DNA of 64,000 nucleotides, from the NCBI RefSeq assembly GCF_015040615.1, contig NZ_CP060402.1:1798001-1862000 (forward strand), written 5' to 3'. This DNA is from Microbacterium sp. YJN-G. GTDB lineage: Bacteria > Actinomycetota > Actinomycetes > Actinomycetales > Microbacteriaceae. This document shows, one piece after another, positions 1-7,861 of this stretch (the stretch's first letter is position 1; the number at the start of each line of letters is the position of its first letter). Below the pieces are notes generated by a model that saw nothing but the letters and a program-made list of their open reading frames with translations, did not search any database and was not told where the DNA came from. Both the position numbers and the translations under genes were made by a program.

Positions 1-760
1 CGGCGAGGTTCGAGACGTAGAACCCGAAGCCGAACGAGGCGATCGCGAACAGCAGCAGGGCGGCGACCGCCCCCACGCTGATGAACCGGAACCGGGGCTG
101 CCGCACATTGGGCGCGAAGTAGTAGAGCACCGCGACGATAAGCGCCACGATCAGGACCAGCGCCGGCCAGCGGCCGATCCGCCAGATCGTGAGCGCCACC
201 TCGCCCGCGCCCAGCATCCCCCCGATCGATTCCGCCACCGGCCTGCTGAGGGCCGCCAGCACGCAGGCGATCGTGACGAGCACGAACACGAGCAGGGTGA
301 CCAGCAGGTGGATCGGCTTGGCCTTCCAGTACACCCGCCCCTCCGGCACGCCGTAGATGCGGTTGATCGCCCGGCCGAGGGCCGTCACGTAACGCGCCAC
401 GGACCACAGCGCCACCGCCAGTGCCGGCAGCAGCACCCAGATTCCGCCCGCGGTGGAGGCGACCTCCTCGATGGGTTCGGCGATCGCGTCGACCACGTCC
501 GTTGCGAGCACATCGCGCGCGACATCCAGCACGGCGTCGACCGCGGTCCTCTTCTCACCGATCACGCCGATCAGCGAGAACGCGGCGATGAGTGCCGGGA
601 ACAGGGCGAGGACGGCGTAGAACGTCAGCCCGGCCGCGGCATCCGCCGACCAGGTGCGGAAGAACCCGCGCGCGACGCGGCGCACGACCAGCTTGCCCTG
701 GTCGCGACGACCGGCGGCGTCGCGATCCGTCTCGGCGCTCGCGCCGGCATCCGTCCCCAT
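1..760 (-). CDS. YihY/virulence factor BrkB family membrane protein (C-terminus cut by window edge)
   Basis: Integral membrane protein of the YihY/BrkB family. The transport or envelope function of the family is not firmly established; it is not a ribonuclease despite old RNase BN labels. The start at 760 gives a protein beginning MGTDAGASAETDRD; 253 codons lie in the window. After a charged N-terminus comes the family segment SADAAAGLTFYAVLALFPAL at about residues 44-63, then several hydrophobic helices (ALVLIVALIVAVLYYFAP near residue 210). The last part and the stop codon are beyond base 1. GAGGAG lies only one base before the ATG, a tight ribosome-binding site. No partner gene is visible on this strand. 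Confidence 0.85.
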   Translation of the reverse strand, partial: MGTDAGASAETDRDAAGRRDQGKLVVRRVARGFFRTWSADAAAGLTFYAVLALFPALIAAFSLIGVIGEKRTAVDAVLDVARDVLATDVVDAIAEPIEEVASTAGGIWVLLPALAVALWSVARYVTALGRAINRIYGVPEGRVYWKAKPIHLLVTLLVFVLVTIACVLAALSRPVAESIGGMLGAGEVALTIWRIGRWPALVLIVALIVAVLYYFAPNVRQPRFRFISVGAVAALLLFAIASFGFGFYVSNLA

Positions 761-882
761 GCTCCTCAGTGTGGCCTGTGCCGGCCGCACCTGCCACCGG
801 CCTTGCCGCGGTGCGGACCCGGTGCTAAGCGGCTCCTGTCAAGCCCCTGGGGACGCGAGGCGCCGCACGGGAGGATTCAGGC

Positions 883-1167
883 ATGAGCGATCCGACTTCA
901 ACGCTGGCCACCGGCGGCGACGACGAGAAGGCCGCCGAATCGACCGGCGCGCAGGCTGCGAGCGAGCAGCCGACGACCGAGCAGCTTCAGGAGCCGAGCA
1001 CCGAGAAGGAGCCCGGTGAGGAGCCGAAGGCTGAGAAGCCGCACGATCCCGAGCCCAGCCATCAGGCGGTCGGGATCGGTGTGGTCGGCGGACCCCAGTC
1101 CCTCCCCGAGGATGAGGTCCAGGAGGAGGCCGAGGCCGAAGAGGATGGTGGGGCGGGTGGGACTTGA
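883..1167 (+). CDS. Small acidic hypothetical protein, 3' end overlapping a tRNA gene
   Basis: A 94-residue, highly acidic, low-complexity protein rich in Glu, Pro, Ala and Lys, with runs such as EPSTEKEPGEEPKAEKPHDP and no hydrophobic segment. It is probably cytosolic and disordered. GGGAGGA lies about 8 nt before the ATG, a good ribosome-binding site, which supports translation. No domain is recognised and I propose no function. Its last 22 bases run into the oppositely oriented tRNA-Met gene, which is unusual because the C-terminal codons are then fixed by tRNA structure. The alternative is that this is a chance open frame, but start context and codon use favour a real gene. Confidence 0.6.
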   Translation: MSDPTSTLATGGDDEKAAESTGAQAASEQPTTEQLQEPSTEKEPGEEPKAEKPHDPEPSHQAVGIGVVGGPQSLPEDEVQEEAEAEEDGGAGGT

Positions 1168-1222
1168 ACCCACGATCGTCGGGTTATGAGCCCGCTGCCT
1201 TGACCAGCTTGGCCACCGCCCC
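1146..1222 (-). tRNA. tRNA-Met (anticodon CAT)
   Basis: The minus strand folds as a complete tRNA: acceptor GGGGCGG pairs with CCGCCCC, the T arm is GTGGG-TTCAAGT-CCCAC, and the anticodon loop is CTCATAA giving CAT. The 3' ACCA is encoded. The anticodon stem has one G-A mismatch at its outer pair. The first pair is G-C, so it is not an initiator tRNA (which has a mismatched first pair). Elongator Met is the likeliest identity; an Ile tRNA whose C34 is changed to lysidine also reads as CAT and cannot be excluded by eye. Confidence 0.9.
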
Positions 1223-1245
1223 GTCACACCAGCCTAGCGGTGCAC

Positions 1246-1782
1246 TCAGAGCGCCTCGGACGCGGAATGCGTCTCGATGTGGCGCAGATACGTCGCGGCG
1301 TTGTCCCTCAGCCCCTGCCGCTCGTCATCGGTGAGCGCGCGACGCACCTTCGCCGGCACGCCCGCCACGAGCGACCCGTCGGGCACCTCGGTGCCGCCGA
1401 GCACGACGGCTCCCGCTGCGACCAGGCATCCGCGGCCGATGACGGCTCCGCTGAGCACCACGGCACCCATGCCGATCAGCGAGCCCTCGCCGATCGTGCA
1501 GCCGTGCACGACGGCGTTGTGCCCGATCGAGACCCGCTCGCCGATGTCGACGCCGTGACCGCTGTCGACGTGCACCGATACGTTGTCCTGCACGTTCGCG
1601 TCGGCCCCGACCCGGATGGGCGCCGAGTCCGCCCGCAGCACCGCGTTGTACCAGATGCTGGCCCGCGGGCCGAGCGTGACGGCCCCCACCACCCGGGCAC
1701 CGGGTGCGAGGAAGGCGTCTTCGGCGACGTCGGGACGCCGATCGGGAAGGGCGATCACGGATGCTTCGGCGGCGATGCTCAT
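1246..1782 (-). CDS. Gamma-carbonic anhydrase family protein
   Basis: A 178-residue left-handed beta-helix (hexapeptide-repeat) protein. Repeats of the form GxxxxIG run from about residue 25 to 140 (for example GVDIGERVSIGHNAVVHG). Three histidines suited to trimeric metal binding are visible (VHVDSGHG and GHNAVVHG). The family interconverts CO2 and bicarbonate, but many members have only weak or unproven activity, so the enzymatic role is inferred. The minus-strand hexamer TAGTCT (1790-1795) ends 7 nt before the ATG with no ribosome-binding site between, which suggests a leaderless transcript. It lies between the tRNA-Met gene and divergent dps. Confidence 0.88.
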   Translation of the reverse strand: MSIAAEASVIALPDRRPDVAEDAFLAPGARVVGAVTLGPRASIWYNAVLRADSAPIRVGADANVQDNVSVHVDSGHGVDIGERVSIGHNAVVHGCTIGEGSLIGMGAVVLSGAVIGRGCLVAAGAVVLGGTEVPDGSLVAGVPAKVRRALTDDERQGLRDNAATYLRHIETHSASEAL

Positions 1783-1924
1783 GTAGGTGAGACTACCCTC
1801 AGAACCGCGGAATCACGCGGCAGAACCCCCACGGTAAGCGTTGCCTAGGCTTGCTTGCGGAATGCCCTGAGCTGAGTAGCGTTGTCTTCATCAAGCCCGC
1901 TTGAGCACATTCCGGAGGATTTTC

Positions 1925-2410
1925 ATGAGCAAGGCGCAGACCGTCCCCACCACCGCCGTCGACCCGACCGTGGCTGCGGCAGCGGCCCAGTTCCTCTCCC
2001 CCGTCGTCCTCGGGCTCGAGGCTCTGACCGTCAACGGCAAGCAGGCGCACTGGCACGTCCGCGGAGCCAACTTCGTCGGCGTCCACGAGCTGCTCGACAC
2101 GATCGTCGCCCACGCCGGCGAGTTCGCCGACACGGCCGCAGAGCGCATCGTCGCCCTCGGCCTGCCGATCGACTCGCGCATCGGCACGGTCGCCGAGAAG
2201 GCCGGCAGCACCGCCGTTCCCGCCGGGTTCGCCCAGTCGGACGAGCTGGTCCGGGCGATCATCACCGACATCGACGCGATCATCGCCGACGTGAAGGCCG
2301 CCGTCGACGGGCTCGACGAGGTCGACCTCACCAGCCAGGACGTGGCGATCGAGATCCAGCGCGGACTCGAGAAGGACCGCTGGTTCCTCGTCTCGCACAT
2401 CGCCGCCTGA
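1925..2410 (+). CDS. dps: Dps family DNA-binding/ferritin-like protein
   Basis: A 161-residue ferritin-like four-helix protein. The Dps signature near the N-terminus (LTVNGKQAHWHVRGANFVGVH) supplies the His of the inter-subunit ferroxidase site, and ELLDTIVAHAGEFADTAAER supplies the following acidic ligands. Dps dodecamers oxidise and store iron with peroxide and protect the nucleoid during stress. The start is set by GGAGG about 7 nt before ATG 1925; an in-frame ATG at 1901 has no such site. The N-terminus is short, so DNA binding is not obvious from sequence. A strong hairpin follows directly. Confidence 0.93.
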   Translation: MSKAQTVPTTAVDPTVAAAAAQFLSPVVLGLEALTVNGKQAHWHVRGANFVGVHELLDTIVAHAGEFADTAAERIVALGLPIDSRIGTVAEKAGSTAVPAGFAQSDELVRAIITDIDAIIADVKAAVDGLDEVDLTSQDVAIEIQRGLEKDRWFLVSHIAA

Positions 2411-2422
2411 CTTACAGACGCT

Positions 2423-2460
2423 GAACGCCCGCTCCCGCCTCGACGGCGGGGCGGGCGTTC
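2423..2460. terminator. Hairpin terminator between convergent dps and amidohydrolase genes
   Basis: GAACGCCCG pairs with CGGGCGTTC, with an inner CCCGCC/GGCGGG stem and a TCGAC loop. It sits between two convergent genes and probably ends transcription in both directions. There is no strong T tract. Confidence 0.7.
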
Positions 2461-2484
2461 TGCATGTCAAGAGCCCTTCGTGTG

Positions 2485-3966
2485 TCAGGCGCGGTGGGTG
2501 ATCCGCCCGCCGAGAATCGTGGCGAGCACCGGCATCGTGCTCAGGGTCTGGCGGTCAGCGGTGCGCGGATCCGCTCCGCACAGCGCCAGATCGGCCACGG
2601 CACCCAGCTCGACGGTCGCCTCTCCGTGACGGCTGCTGGAGCGCAGCGCCGTATCGATGCCGACCCGTTCCTGCGGCTGCCAGGGTTCGCGCTCATCGCC
2701 CGTGCGGTGCACGGCCGCCGCGATGGTCATCCACGGGTCCAGCGGAGCGACCGGGGCATCCGATCCGAACCGCAGCGGGATGCCGGCGGCGGCCAGTGTC
2801 GCCATCGGGTACCCGATCGCCTGCTGCTCGCGCCACAGCTCGTCTGCGAGGTCGCGGTCATCGACCGCGTGCGTGGGCTGCACGCTGGCGGCCACGCCCA
2901 GCCGCGCAAAGCGCGCCAGGTCGGCGTGCCGCACGAGCTGCGCGTGCTCGAGCGTTCCCCGCGCCTGGGTGTAGGTGAACGCGTCGAGCGCCGAGGCCAC
3001 CGCGCGGTCTCCGATCGCGTGCACCGCCACCTCGATGCCGGATGCCGTCGCGCGCATGAGAAGCTCGCGCACCTCGTCCGGGCTGATCGTCAGCACGCCG
3101 AAGTTGTCGGGATCATGCGCATAGGAGTGCGAGCAGGCGGCCGTGCGGGTGCCCAGCGAGCCGTCGGTGATGAGCTTGAGCGGTCCGACCCGCACCAGGC
3201 CGCCGGTGCCCTCGAGCACCTCCCCCGTGCGCAGACCCTCCCCGATGGCGCGTTCGAGCCCCTCGCGGTAGAACGCGAACTCCACCCGGTGCGCGTCGAA
3301 CCCCGCGGCGGCCCGCCGCTGCCACGCCTGCGCATTCCAGGCCATGTCGAAGTCGACGATGCCGGTGACCCCGCGAGCCGCGGCCCGGGTCGCGGCGGCC
3401 CGCACCGCGGCATCCGCTGTCGCATCGTCGGCGGCGTTGAGCCGCCGCGAGATCTCGAAGGCGTCGTCCTCGCGCAGGATGCCGTCGTCGTCGACGCCGT
3501 CGAAGCCCTCACGGCGCAGCGCTGCCGTGTTCAGCCAGACCCCGTGCACGTCGGCGCTGATGAGGTACGCGGGGCGCTCCCCTGTCACGGCATCCAGCGC
3601 CGCCCGGCTGGGACGATCGCGCCAGAGCCCGTCACGGAACCCCGAGCCGACGATCCGTCCGTCGGCGAGGGGCGCGGCATCCGCCACCATCCGGGCCGCC
3701 TCGCCGGCGCCGTTCGCCGCGCCGAGCGCGATCCTCTGCGCATCCAGCGCCCACTGCACGGTGTGCACGTGATGGTCCCAGAGACCCGGGATCACCCAGG
3801 CGCCCTCGCCGTCCAGGCTTTCGACCGCGACGCGCAGGTTGCCGGCGGGAGCGATGTCGGCGATCGCCCCGCCGCGGATGAGGATGTCGATCGGCTCGCC
3901 GGTGGGCAGCAGCTCACGGCCGGGGCCGGCCACCCGCACCGAGCGCAGCAGCAGATCGCCGGTCAT
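2485..3966 (-). CDS. YtcJ-like metal-dependent amidohydrolase
   Basis: A 493-residue amidohydrolase-superfamily enzyme of the YtcJ-like group. The metal-binding HxH is at residues 66-68 in GLWDHHVHTVQ, preceded by the usual N-terminal beta-sandwich (LLLRSVRVAGPGRELLPTGE). Further ligands are visible in VHAIGDRAV, LEHAQLVRH and FGSDAPVAPLDPW. Substrate is not predictable; relatives hydrolyse cyclic amides, carbamates or formamides. It overlaps the upstream PaiB-type gene by 4 nt (ATGA), so the two are translationally coupled and form a two-gene operon. Confidence 0.88.
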   Translation of the reverse strand: MTGDLLLRSVRVAGPGRELLPTGEPIDILIRGGAIADIAPAGNLRVAVESLDGEGAWVIPGLWDHHVHTVQWALDAQRIALGAANGAGEAARMVADAAPLADGRIVGSGFRDGLWRDRPSRAALDAVTGERPAYLISADVHGVWLNTAALRREGFDGVDDDGILREDDAFEISRRLNAADDATADAAVRAAATRAAARGVTGIVDFDMAWNAQAWQRRAAAGFDAHRVEFAFYREGLERAIGEGLRTGEVLEGTGGLVRVGPLKLITDGSLGTRTAACSHSYAHDPDNFGVLTISPDEVRELLMRATASGIEVAVHAIGDRAVASALDAFTYTQARGTLEHAQLVRHADLARFARLGVAASVQPTHAVDDRDLADELWREQQAIGYPMATLAAAGIPLRFGSDAPVAPLDPWMTIAAAVHRTGDEREPWQPQERVGIDTALRSSSRHGEATVELGAVADLALCGADPRTADRQTLSTMPVLATILGGRITHRA

Positions 3967-4604
3967 CCGCGGTGCGCCAGCCGTGCTTCGTGCGCGCGGC
4001 GCATCTCGGCGGCCAGGGCCGGGTTCGCGTACTCACCGCTACCGTCGAGTTCGGCGATCACGCTCTCGACGATGCTGTCGGGCTTGTTCTGGCTGAGCTT
4101 GCGCTTGGCCGAGACGCGCGTCGGGGTGAGGCGGAACCCGACGGTGCCCGCCTCCAGCGCGGCGACGAACTCCTCGGTGTTCGGCGGCTGCCACATCATC
4201 CGCGGCTGCGGCAGCATCCGCTCGAAATGGGTGACGAGATCGTCGAGCACCTTCAGGTTGGCCTGCGTGTCGACGATCTCGGGCACGCCCGCCAGGTGCA
4301 CGGCGGTGTAGTTCCACGTGGGCACGGCGCGCACATCGCCGTACCAGCTCGGCGAGATGTAGCCGTTGGGGCCCTGGAAGATGAGCAGCAGCTCACGCTC
4401 CCCCAGGTGCAGCACCTGGTCGTCGGGCTTTCCGACGTGCCCGACGACGGTGAGGTCGTCGCGGTCGGGATCCAGCAGCACCGGATAGTGCGAGGCCACC
4501 AGGCCGTCGTCGCCGGCCGCGATCGCGGTCGCCCACGGGTTCTGCGCGATCACCCGCCTCAGCTCGGCGACGTCGGTCATGGCGAAGCTGGGGTTCTGAC
4601 GCAT
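3963..4604 (-). CDS. PaiB-type FMN-binding protein (negative transcriptional regulator family)
   Basis: A 213-residue protein starting MRQNPSFAMTDVAELRRVIAQNPWAT, which is the typical N-terminus of the PaiB family. The family has a split-barrel FMN-binding fold. In Bacillus, PaiB was described as a regulator of sporulation and protease genes, but a regulatory role here is only inherited by name. TGxxxPxW-like features appear as VPTWNYTAVHLAGVPEI near residues 93-109. The hexamer TAATGT (4611-4616) ends 6 nt before the ATG with no ribosome-binding site, suggesting a leaderless promoter that drives this gene and the coupled amidohydrolase. Confidence 0.87.
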   Translation of the reverse strand: MRQNPSFAMTDVAELRRVIAQNPWATAIAAGDDGLVASHYPVLLDPDRDDLTVVGHVGKPDDQVLHLGERELLLIFQGPNGYISPSWYGDVRAVPTWNYTAVHLAGVPEIVDTQANLKVLDDLVTHFERMLPQPRMMWQPPNTEEFVAALEAGTVGFRLTPTRVSAKRKLSQNKPDSIVESVIAELDGSGEYANPALAAEMRRAHEARLAHRG

Positions 4605-4620
4605 GAGACCACATTACGGC

Positions 4621-4664
4621 CGCGGCGGCGGCGCCGGGCGCACGCCCGGGACGCTGCCGCCGCG
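4621..4664 (-). terminator. GC-rich hairpin after the AGCS symporter gene
   Basis: CGCGGCGGC pairs with GCCGCCGCG, and inside it CCGGGCG pairs with CGCCCGG. The hairpin starts within 10 nt of the symporter stop codon. There is no T tract, as is common in high-GC actinobacteria. Confidence 0.55.
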
Positions 4665-4672
4665 CCGTTCTG

Positions 4673-6151
4673 CTACCGCTTGCCGACGACCGGGATCGCC
4701 TGCGTCTTCCAGTCCTCGAAGGCCTTGTCGCCCGCCATGAACGCGTTGACCTCATCGGTTGTCGCGGTGAGCTTGGGGTCGTTGTCGAGGTACTTCTTCG
4801 TCTCACGTGCCACGAGGCCCGACAGTACGAGCAGCCCGATCAGGTTCGGCAGCGCCATGAGTCCGTTCATCACGTCGGAGAACGCCCACACGACGCCCAG
4901 CTGCACGGTGCAGCCGACGAACACGACGAGCGAGAACAGGATGCGGAACGGCATGACCGCGCGCCGGCCGATGAGTCGCTCGATGCTGCGCTCGCCGTAG
5001 TAGGACCAGCCCAGGATCGTCGAGCCGGCGAACAGCACGAGGCCGATGGTGACGATGTAGTGGCCCCACTCGCCCGGCAGGCCGTGCGAGAAGGCCTCGC
5101 CGGTCATCAGCGCTGCGCTGATCTGCTCACCGGTCTCGGGATCGGTCATCTTCCACGCACCGGTGGTGATGATCACGAGCCCCGTGCAGGTGACGACGAT
5201 GATCGTGTCGATGAACGTCTGCGTCATCGAGACCAGGCCCTGGCGCACCGGGTGGCTCGTCTTGGCGGCAGCAGCGGCGATGGCGGCCGAGCCCATGCCG
5301 GACTCGTTCGAGAAGATTCCGCGTGCCACGCCGTACTGCACCGCGATGATGATCGCCGAACCCGCGAACCCGCCGACCGCGCTGGTCCCGGTGAACGCGT
5401 CGGTGAAGATCTCGGCGAATGCCGCCGGAACACCGCCGATGTTGGCGATGAGGATGTAGATGGCGCCGAGCACGTAGAAGATGATCATCACCGGGACGAG
5501 CCCGGCGGTGACGCGCCCGATCGACTTGATCCCGCCGACGAGCACGAGCAGTGCGAACACGGTGAGCACGATGCCGGTCACCCAGGTCGGCACGTTGAAG
5601 CTGCTCTCGAGGTTGGCCGAGATCGAGTTGCCCTGGGTCATGTTGCCGATGCCGAAGCAGGCGATGACGGCCGCGATCGCGAAGAAGATCGCGAGGAACT
5701 TCCCGAACCGGTTCGGGATGCCGCGCTCGAGGTAGTACTGCGGGCCGCCGTTCTTCTCACCTGCCGAGTCGGTGGTGCGGAAGCGCACGCCGAGGAAGGC
5801 CTCGGAGTACTTGGATGCCATGCCGAGCAGGCCCGTGACCCACATCCAGAACAGCGCACCGGGGCCGCCGATGCCGATGGCGGTGGCCACACCGACGATG
5901 TTGCCCGTGCCGACGGTGGCGGCCAGGGCCGTGGTCAGCGCCTGGAACTGCGAGATGTCGCCGTCGGAGCCCGGGTCACGACGGGTGAAGAGGCCCAGCC
6001 GCAGCGCCGCGCCGAGCTTGAGGAACTGCAGTCCGCCGAGGCGGATCGTCAGATACAGCCCCGTTCCCAGCAGCAGCGGGATCAGGAACCACGGTCCCCA
6101 GATGATCCCGCTCAGCCAGCCCAGGAAGCCCTCGATTGCCTTCACGTCCAT
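4673..6151 (-). CDS. Alanine/glycine:cation symporter (AGCS family)
   Basis: A 492-residue polytopic membrane protein importing a small neutral amino acid with sodium. The AGCS hallmark is clear at about residues 70-110: FQALTTALAATVGTGNIVGV followed by GGPGALFWMWVTG. A second conserved block, GIFSNESGMGSAAIAAAAAK, is near residues 274-293. About ten hydrophobic helices are visible. AGGAG sits about 7 nt before the ATG. The C-terminus is a cytosolic tail rich in charged residues. Family length is usually 450-500. Which amino acid is carried cannot be told from sequence. Confidence 0.93.
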   Translation of the reverse strand: MDVKAIEGFLGWLSGIIWGPWFLIPLLLGTGLYLTIRLGGLQFLKLGAALRLGLFTRRDPGSDGDISQFQALTTALAATVGTGNIVGVATAIGIGGPGALFWMWVTGLLGMASKYSEAFLGVRFRTTDSAGEKNGGPQYYLERGIPNRFGKFLAIFFAIAAVIACFGIGNMTQGNSISANLESSFNVPTWVTGIVLTVFALLVLVGGIKSIGRVTAGLVPVMIIFYVLGAIYILIANIGGVPAAFAEIFTDAFTGTSAVGGFAGSAIIIAVQYGVARGIFSNESGMGSAAIAAAAAKTSHPVRQGLVSMTQTFIDTIIVVTCTGLVIITTGAWKMTDPETGEQISAALMTGEAFSHGLPGEWGHYIVTIGLVLFAGSTILGWSYYGERSIERLIGRRAVMPFRILFSLVVFVGCTVQLGVVWAFSDVMNGLMALPNLIGLLVLSGLVARETKKYLDNDPKLTATTDEVNAFMAGDKAFEDWKTQAIPVVGKR

Positions 6152-6274
6152 GCGTTCTCCTGCCGCGTCGTTGCGATTGACTCCGCCATCCTATTCACCG
6201 TCGGCTCTCGGGCCGTGAGCGAATCGGCAGCAGCCTCAGGACGAGACCGCCTCGGCGTCAGGATGCGGGCGGTC

Positions 6275-7303
6275 TCAGCGCTGGCAGGACGGGCACCAGT
6301 ACAGCTTGCGCGCCCCGATCTCCTCGAGTGCGATCTCGGTGCCGCACACCCGGCACGGCAGTCCCGCACGGTGGTACACCCAGTGCCTGTCGTCGCGGCT
6401 CGCCATGGCCGCCCGGTACTGCTCGGTGGTGAGGTCGTCCATCGTCATCATCTGACCGGTCTCGACGCCGATCGCCAGCAGCCGCACCCAGTCGTGCCAC
6501 AGCTCGCGCACGACGTCCTCGGGGACGTCGCGGCCGGGAGTGTGCGGGTTCAGGCGGGCGCGGAAGAGCATCTCGGCGCGGTAAACGTTGCCGATGCCGC
6601 TGACGACCGCCTGATCCATGAGCAGCAGCGCGATGGCCGTGGGCTTGCGCCGCACGATCCGCACGAACCGCTCCTCGCCCTCGGCGGGGTCGCCGACCAG
6701 CGGATCGGGTCCGAGCTTGGCGACCGTCGCGAGCATCTCGTCCGGGGTCTGCAGCGCGCACGCGGTCGGACCGCGCAGGTCGGCGCAGGTGACGTCCGTG
6801 AGCAGGCGCAGGCGCACCTGGCCGACCACAGGCGGCGGCCACTCCGCGCCGTCGTCGGCCAGACCCGTCGTCTGCTCGGACATCCGCACGTGCCCGCGGG
6901 TGCGCCGCGGTGCGCCGATCGAGGTCAGCGAGTTCTCGCCCGCGTCGTCGAAGATCGCATCCGCGCTGCCGGTGCCGTCGTGGTCGCCGGCATCGAGGTC
7001 GGTGCCGCGCTGGTTGGTCTGGCCCATCCGCCCGTTCGCCGAGGCGATCGTCGGGTCGACGAGGATCTCGCCGGCGAAGTCCCACGCCCCGTAGAGCCCG
7101 AGGTGCACGCGCAGCCAGGTGTCACCCTCGAACTCCAGGAACATCTGCTTGCCGACCGCCCTGGCCTGCAGCATCTCGCGCCCGTCGAGCACGCTCGCGC
7201 CCTCGGCGAACCGGCCCTGCGGGCTGGAGGCGCGCACCGGGCGCTCGACGAAGTTGCGGGCGAACTGCCGCGCGATGCGGTGGACGGAGTGACCCTCGGG
7301 CAT
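6275..7303 (-). CDS. Fpg/Nei family DNA glycosylase (Nei-like)
   Basis: A 342-residue base-excision repair enzyme. It begins MPEGHSVHRIARQF: Pro2 is the nucleophile and Glu3 the catalytic acid. PEGH is the start seen in actinobacterial Nei-type enzymes rather than the PELPEVE of classical Fpg. GIGNVYRAEMLF, the helix-two-turn-helix, is near residues 230-241. A zinc finger CRVCGTEIALEEIGARKLYW plus CPSC closes the protein. It likely removes oxidised bases and cleaves the strand. The frame is open upstream, but the start at 7303, one base after the rpiB stop, restores the essential Pro2. It is coexpressed with rpiB. Confidence 0.92.
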   Translation of the reverse strand: MPEGHSVHRIARQFARNFVERPVRASSPQGRFAEGASVLDGREMLQARAVGKQMFLEFEGDTWLRVHLGLYGAWDFAGEILVDPTIASANGRMGQTNQRGTDLDAGDHDGTGSADAIFDDAGENSLTSIGAPRRTRGHVRMSEQTTGLADDGAEWPPPVVGQVRLRLLTDVTCADLRGPTACALQTPDEMLATVAKLGPDPLVGDPAEGEERFVRIVRRKPTAIALLLMDQAVVSGIGNVYRAEMLFRARLNPHTPGRDVPEDVVRELWHDWVRLLAIGVETGQMMTMDDLTTEQYRAAMASRDDRHWVYHRAGLPCRVCGTEIALEEIGARKLYWCPSCQR

Positions 7304-7304
7304 G

Positions 7305-7820
7305 TCAGTCGCGCCCTTCGGCTGAGCCGTTCCCTCCCCCGCGAGGGTCGGGCAGCAGCGAGCCGTCGCGCTCGTAGTCGGCGATCTGGCCGATGCGGCG
7401 CACGTGCCGCTCGTCACCGGGGAACGGCGTGGCGATGAAGGTCTCGATGAACGAGATGACCTCTTCGAAGCTGTGCTGACGCGCGCCGATCGAGATCACG
7501 TTCGCGTCGTTGTGCTCGCGTGCCAGCTCGGCGGTGGAGGTGTTCCACACCAGTGCGGCACGGATCCCGTCGACCTTGTTCGCGGCGATCTGCTCGCCGT
7601 TGCCCGACCCGCCGAAGACCACGCCGAGTGCCTCGACGCCGGCGGTCTGGTCGGCGACGACTGCCTGCGCGGCGCGGATGCAGAACGCCGGGTAGTCGTC
7701 CAGCGCGTCGTACTCCACGGGTCCGTGGTCGACGACCTCGTGCCCGGCGGAGCGCAGGTGATCCTGCAGACGGGTCGAGAAGTCGAGGCCGGCGTGGTCG
7801 GTGGCGATGTGGATGCGCAT
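7305..7820 (-). CDS. rpiB: Ribose-5-phosphate isomerase B
   Basis: A 171-residue RpiB/LacAB-fold isomerase interconverting ribose 5-phosphate and ribulose 5-phosphate. The N-terminus MRIHIATDHAGLDF and the phosphate-binding loop VVFGGSGNGEQIAANKVDGI are diagnostic; in actinobacteria the catalytic base is a Glu rather than Cys in this loop, and GGSGNGEQ fits that. HNDANVISIGARQHS is the second conserved block. The hexamer TAGGAT (7828-7833) ends 7 nt before the ATG, indicating a leaderless start. It supplies the pentose-phosphate isomerase missing from the tkt operon later in the window. Confidence 0.94.
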   Translation of the reverse strand: MRIHIATDHAGLDFSTRLQDHLRSAGHEVVDHGPVEYDALDDYPAFCIRAAQAVVADQTAGVEALGVVFGGSGNGEQIAANKVDGIRAALVWNTSTAELAREHNDANVISIGARQHSFEEVISFIETFIATPFPGDERHVRRIGQIADYERDGSLLPDPRGGGNGSAEGRD

Positions 7821-7861
7821 GGCACTCATCCTATTCGGCGTGGTCGCGCCGCGAATCGGCC

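Noticed and set aside
5060..7438. 792-residue plus-strand open frame spanning the AGCS and nei genes
   Set aside because: It runs antisense to two recognised genes and the gap between them, with no domain; a GC-driven shadow.
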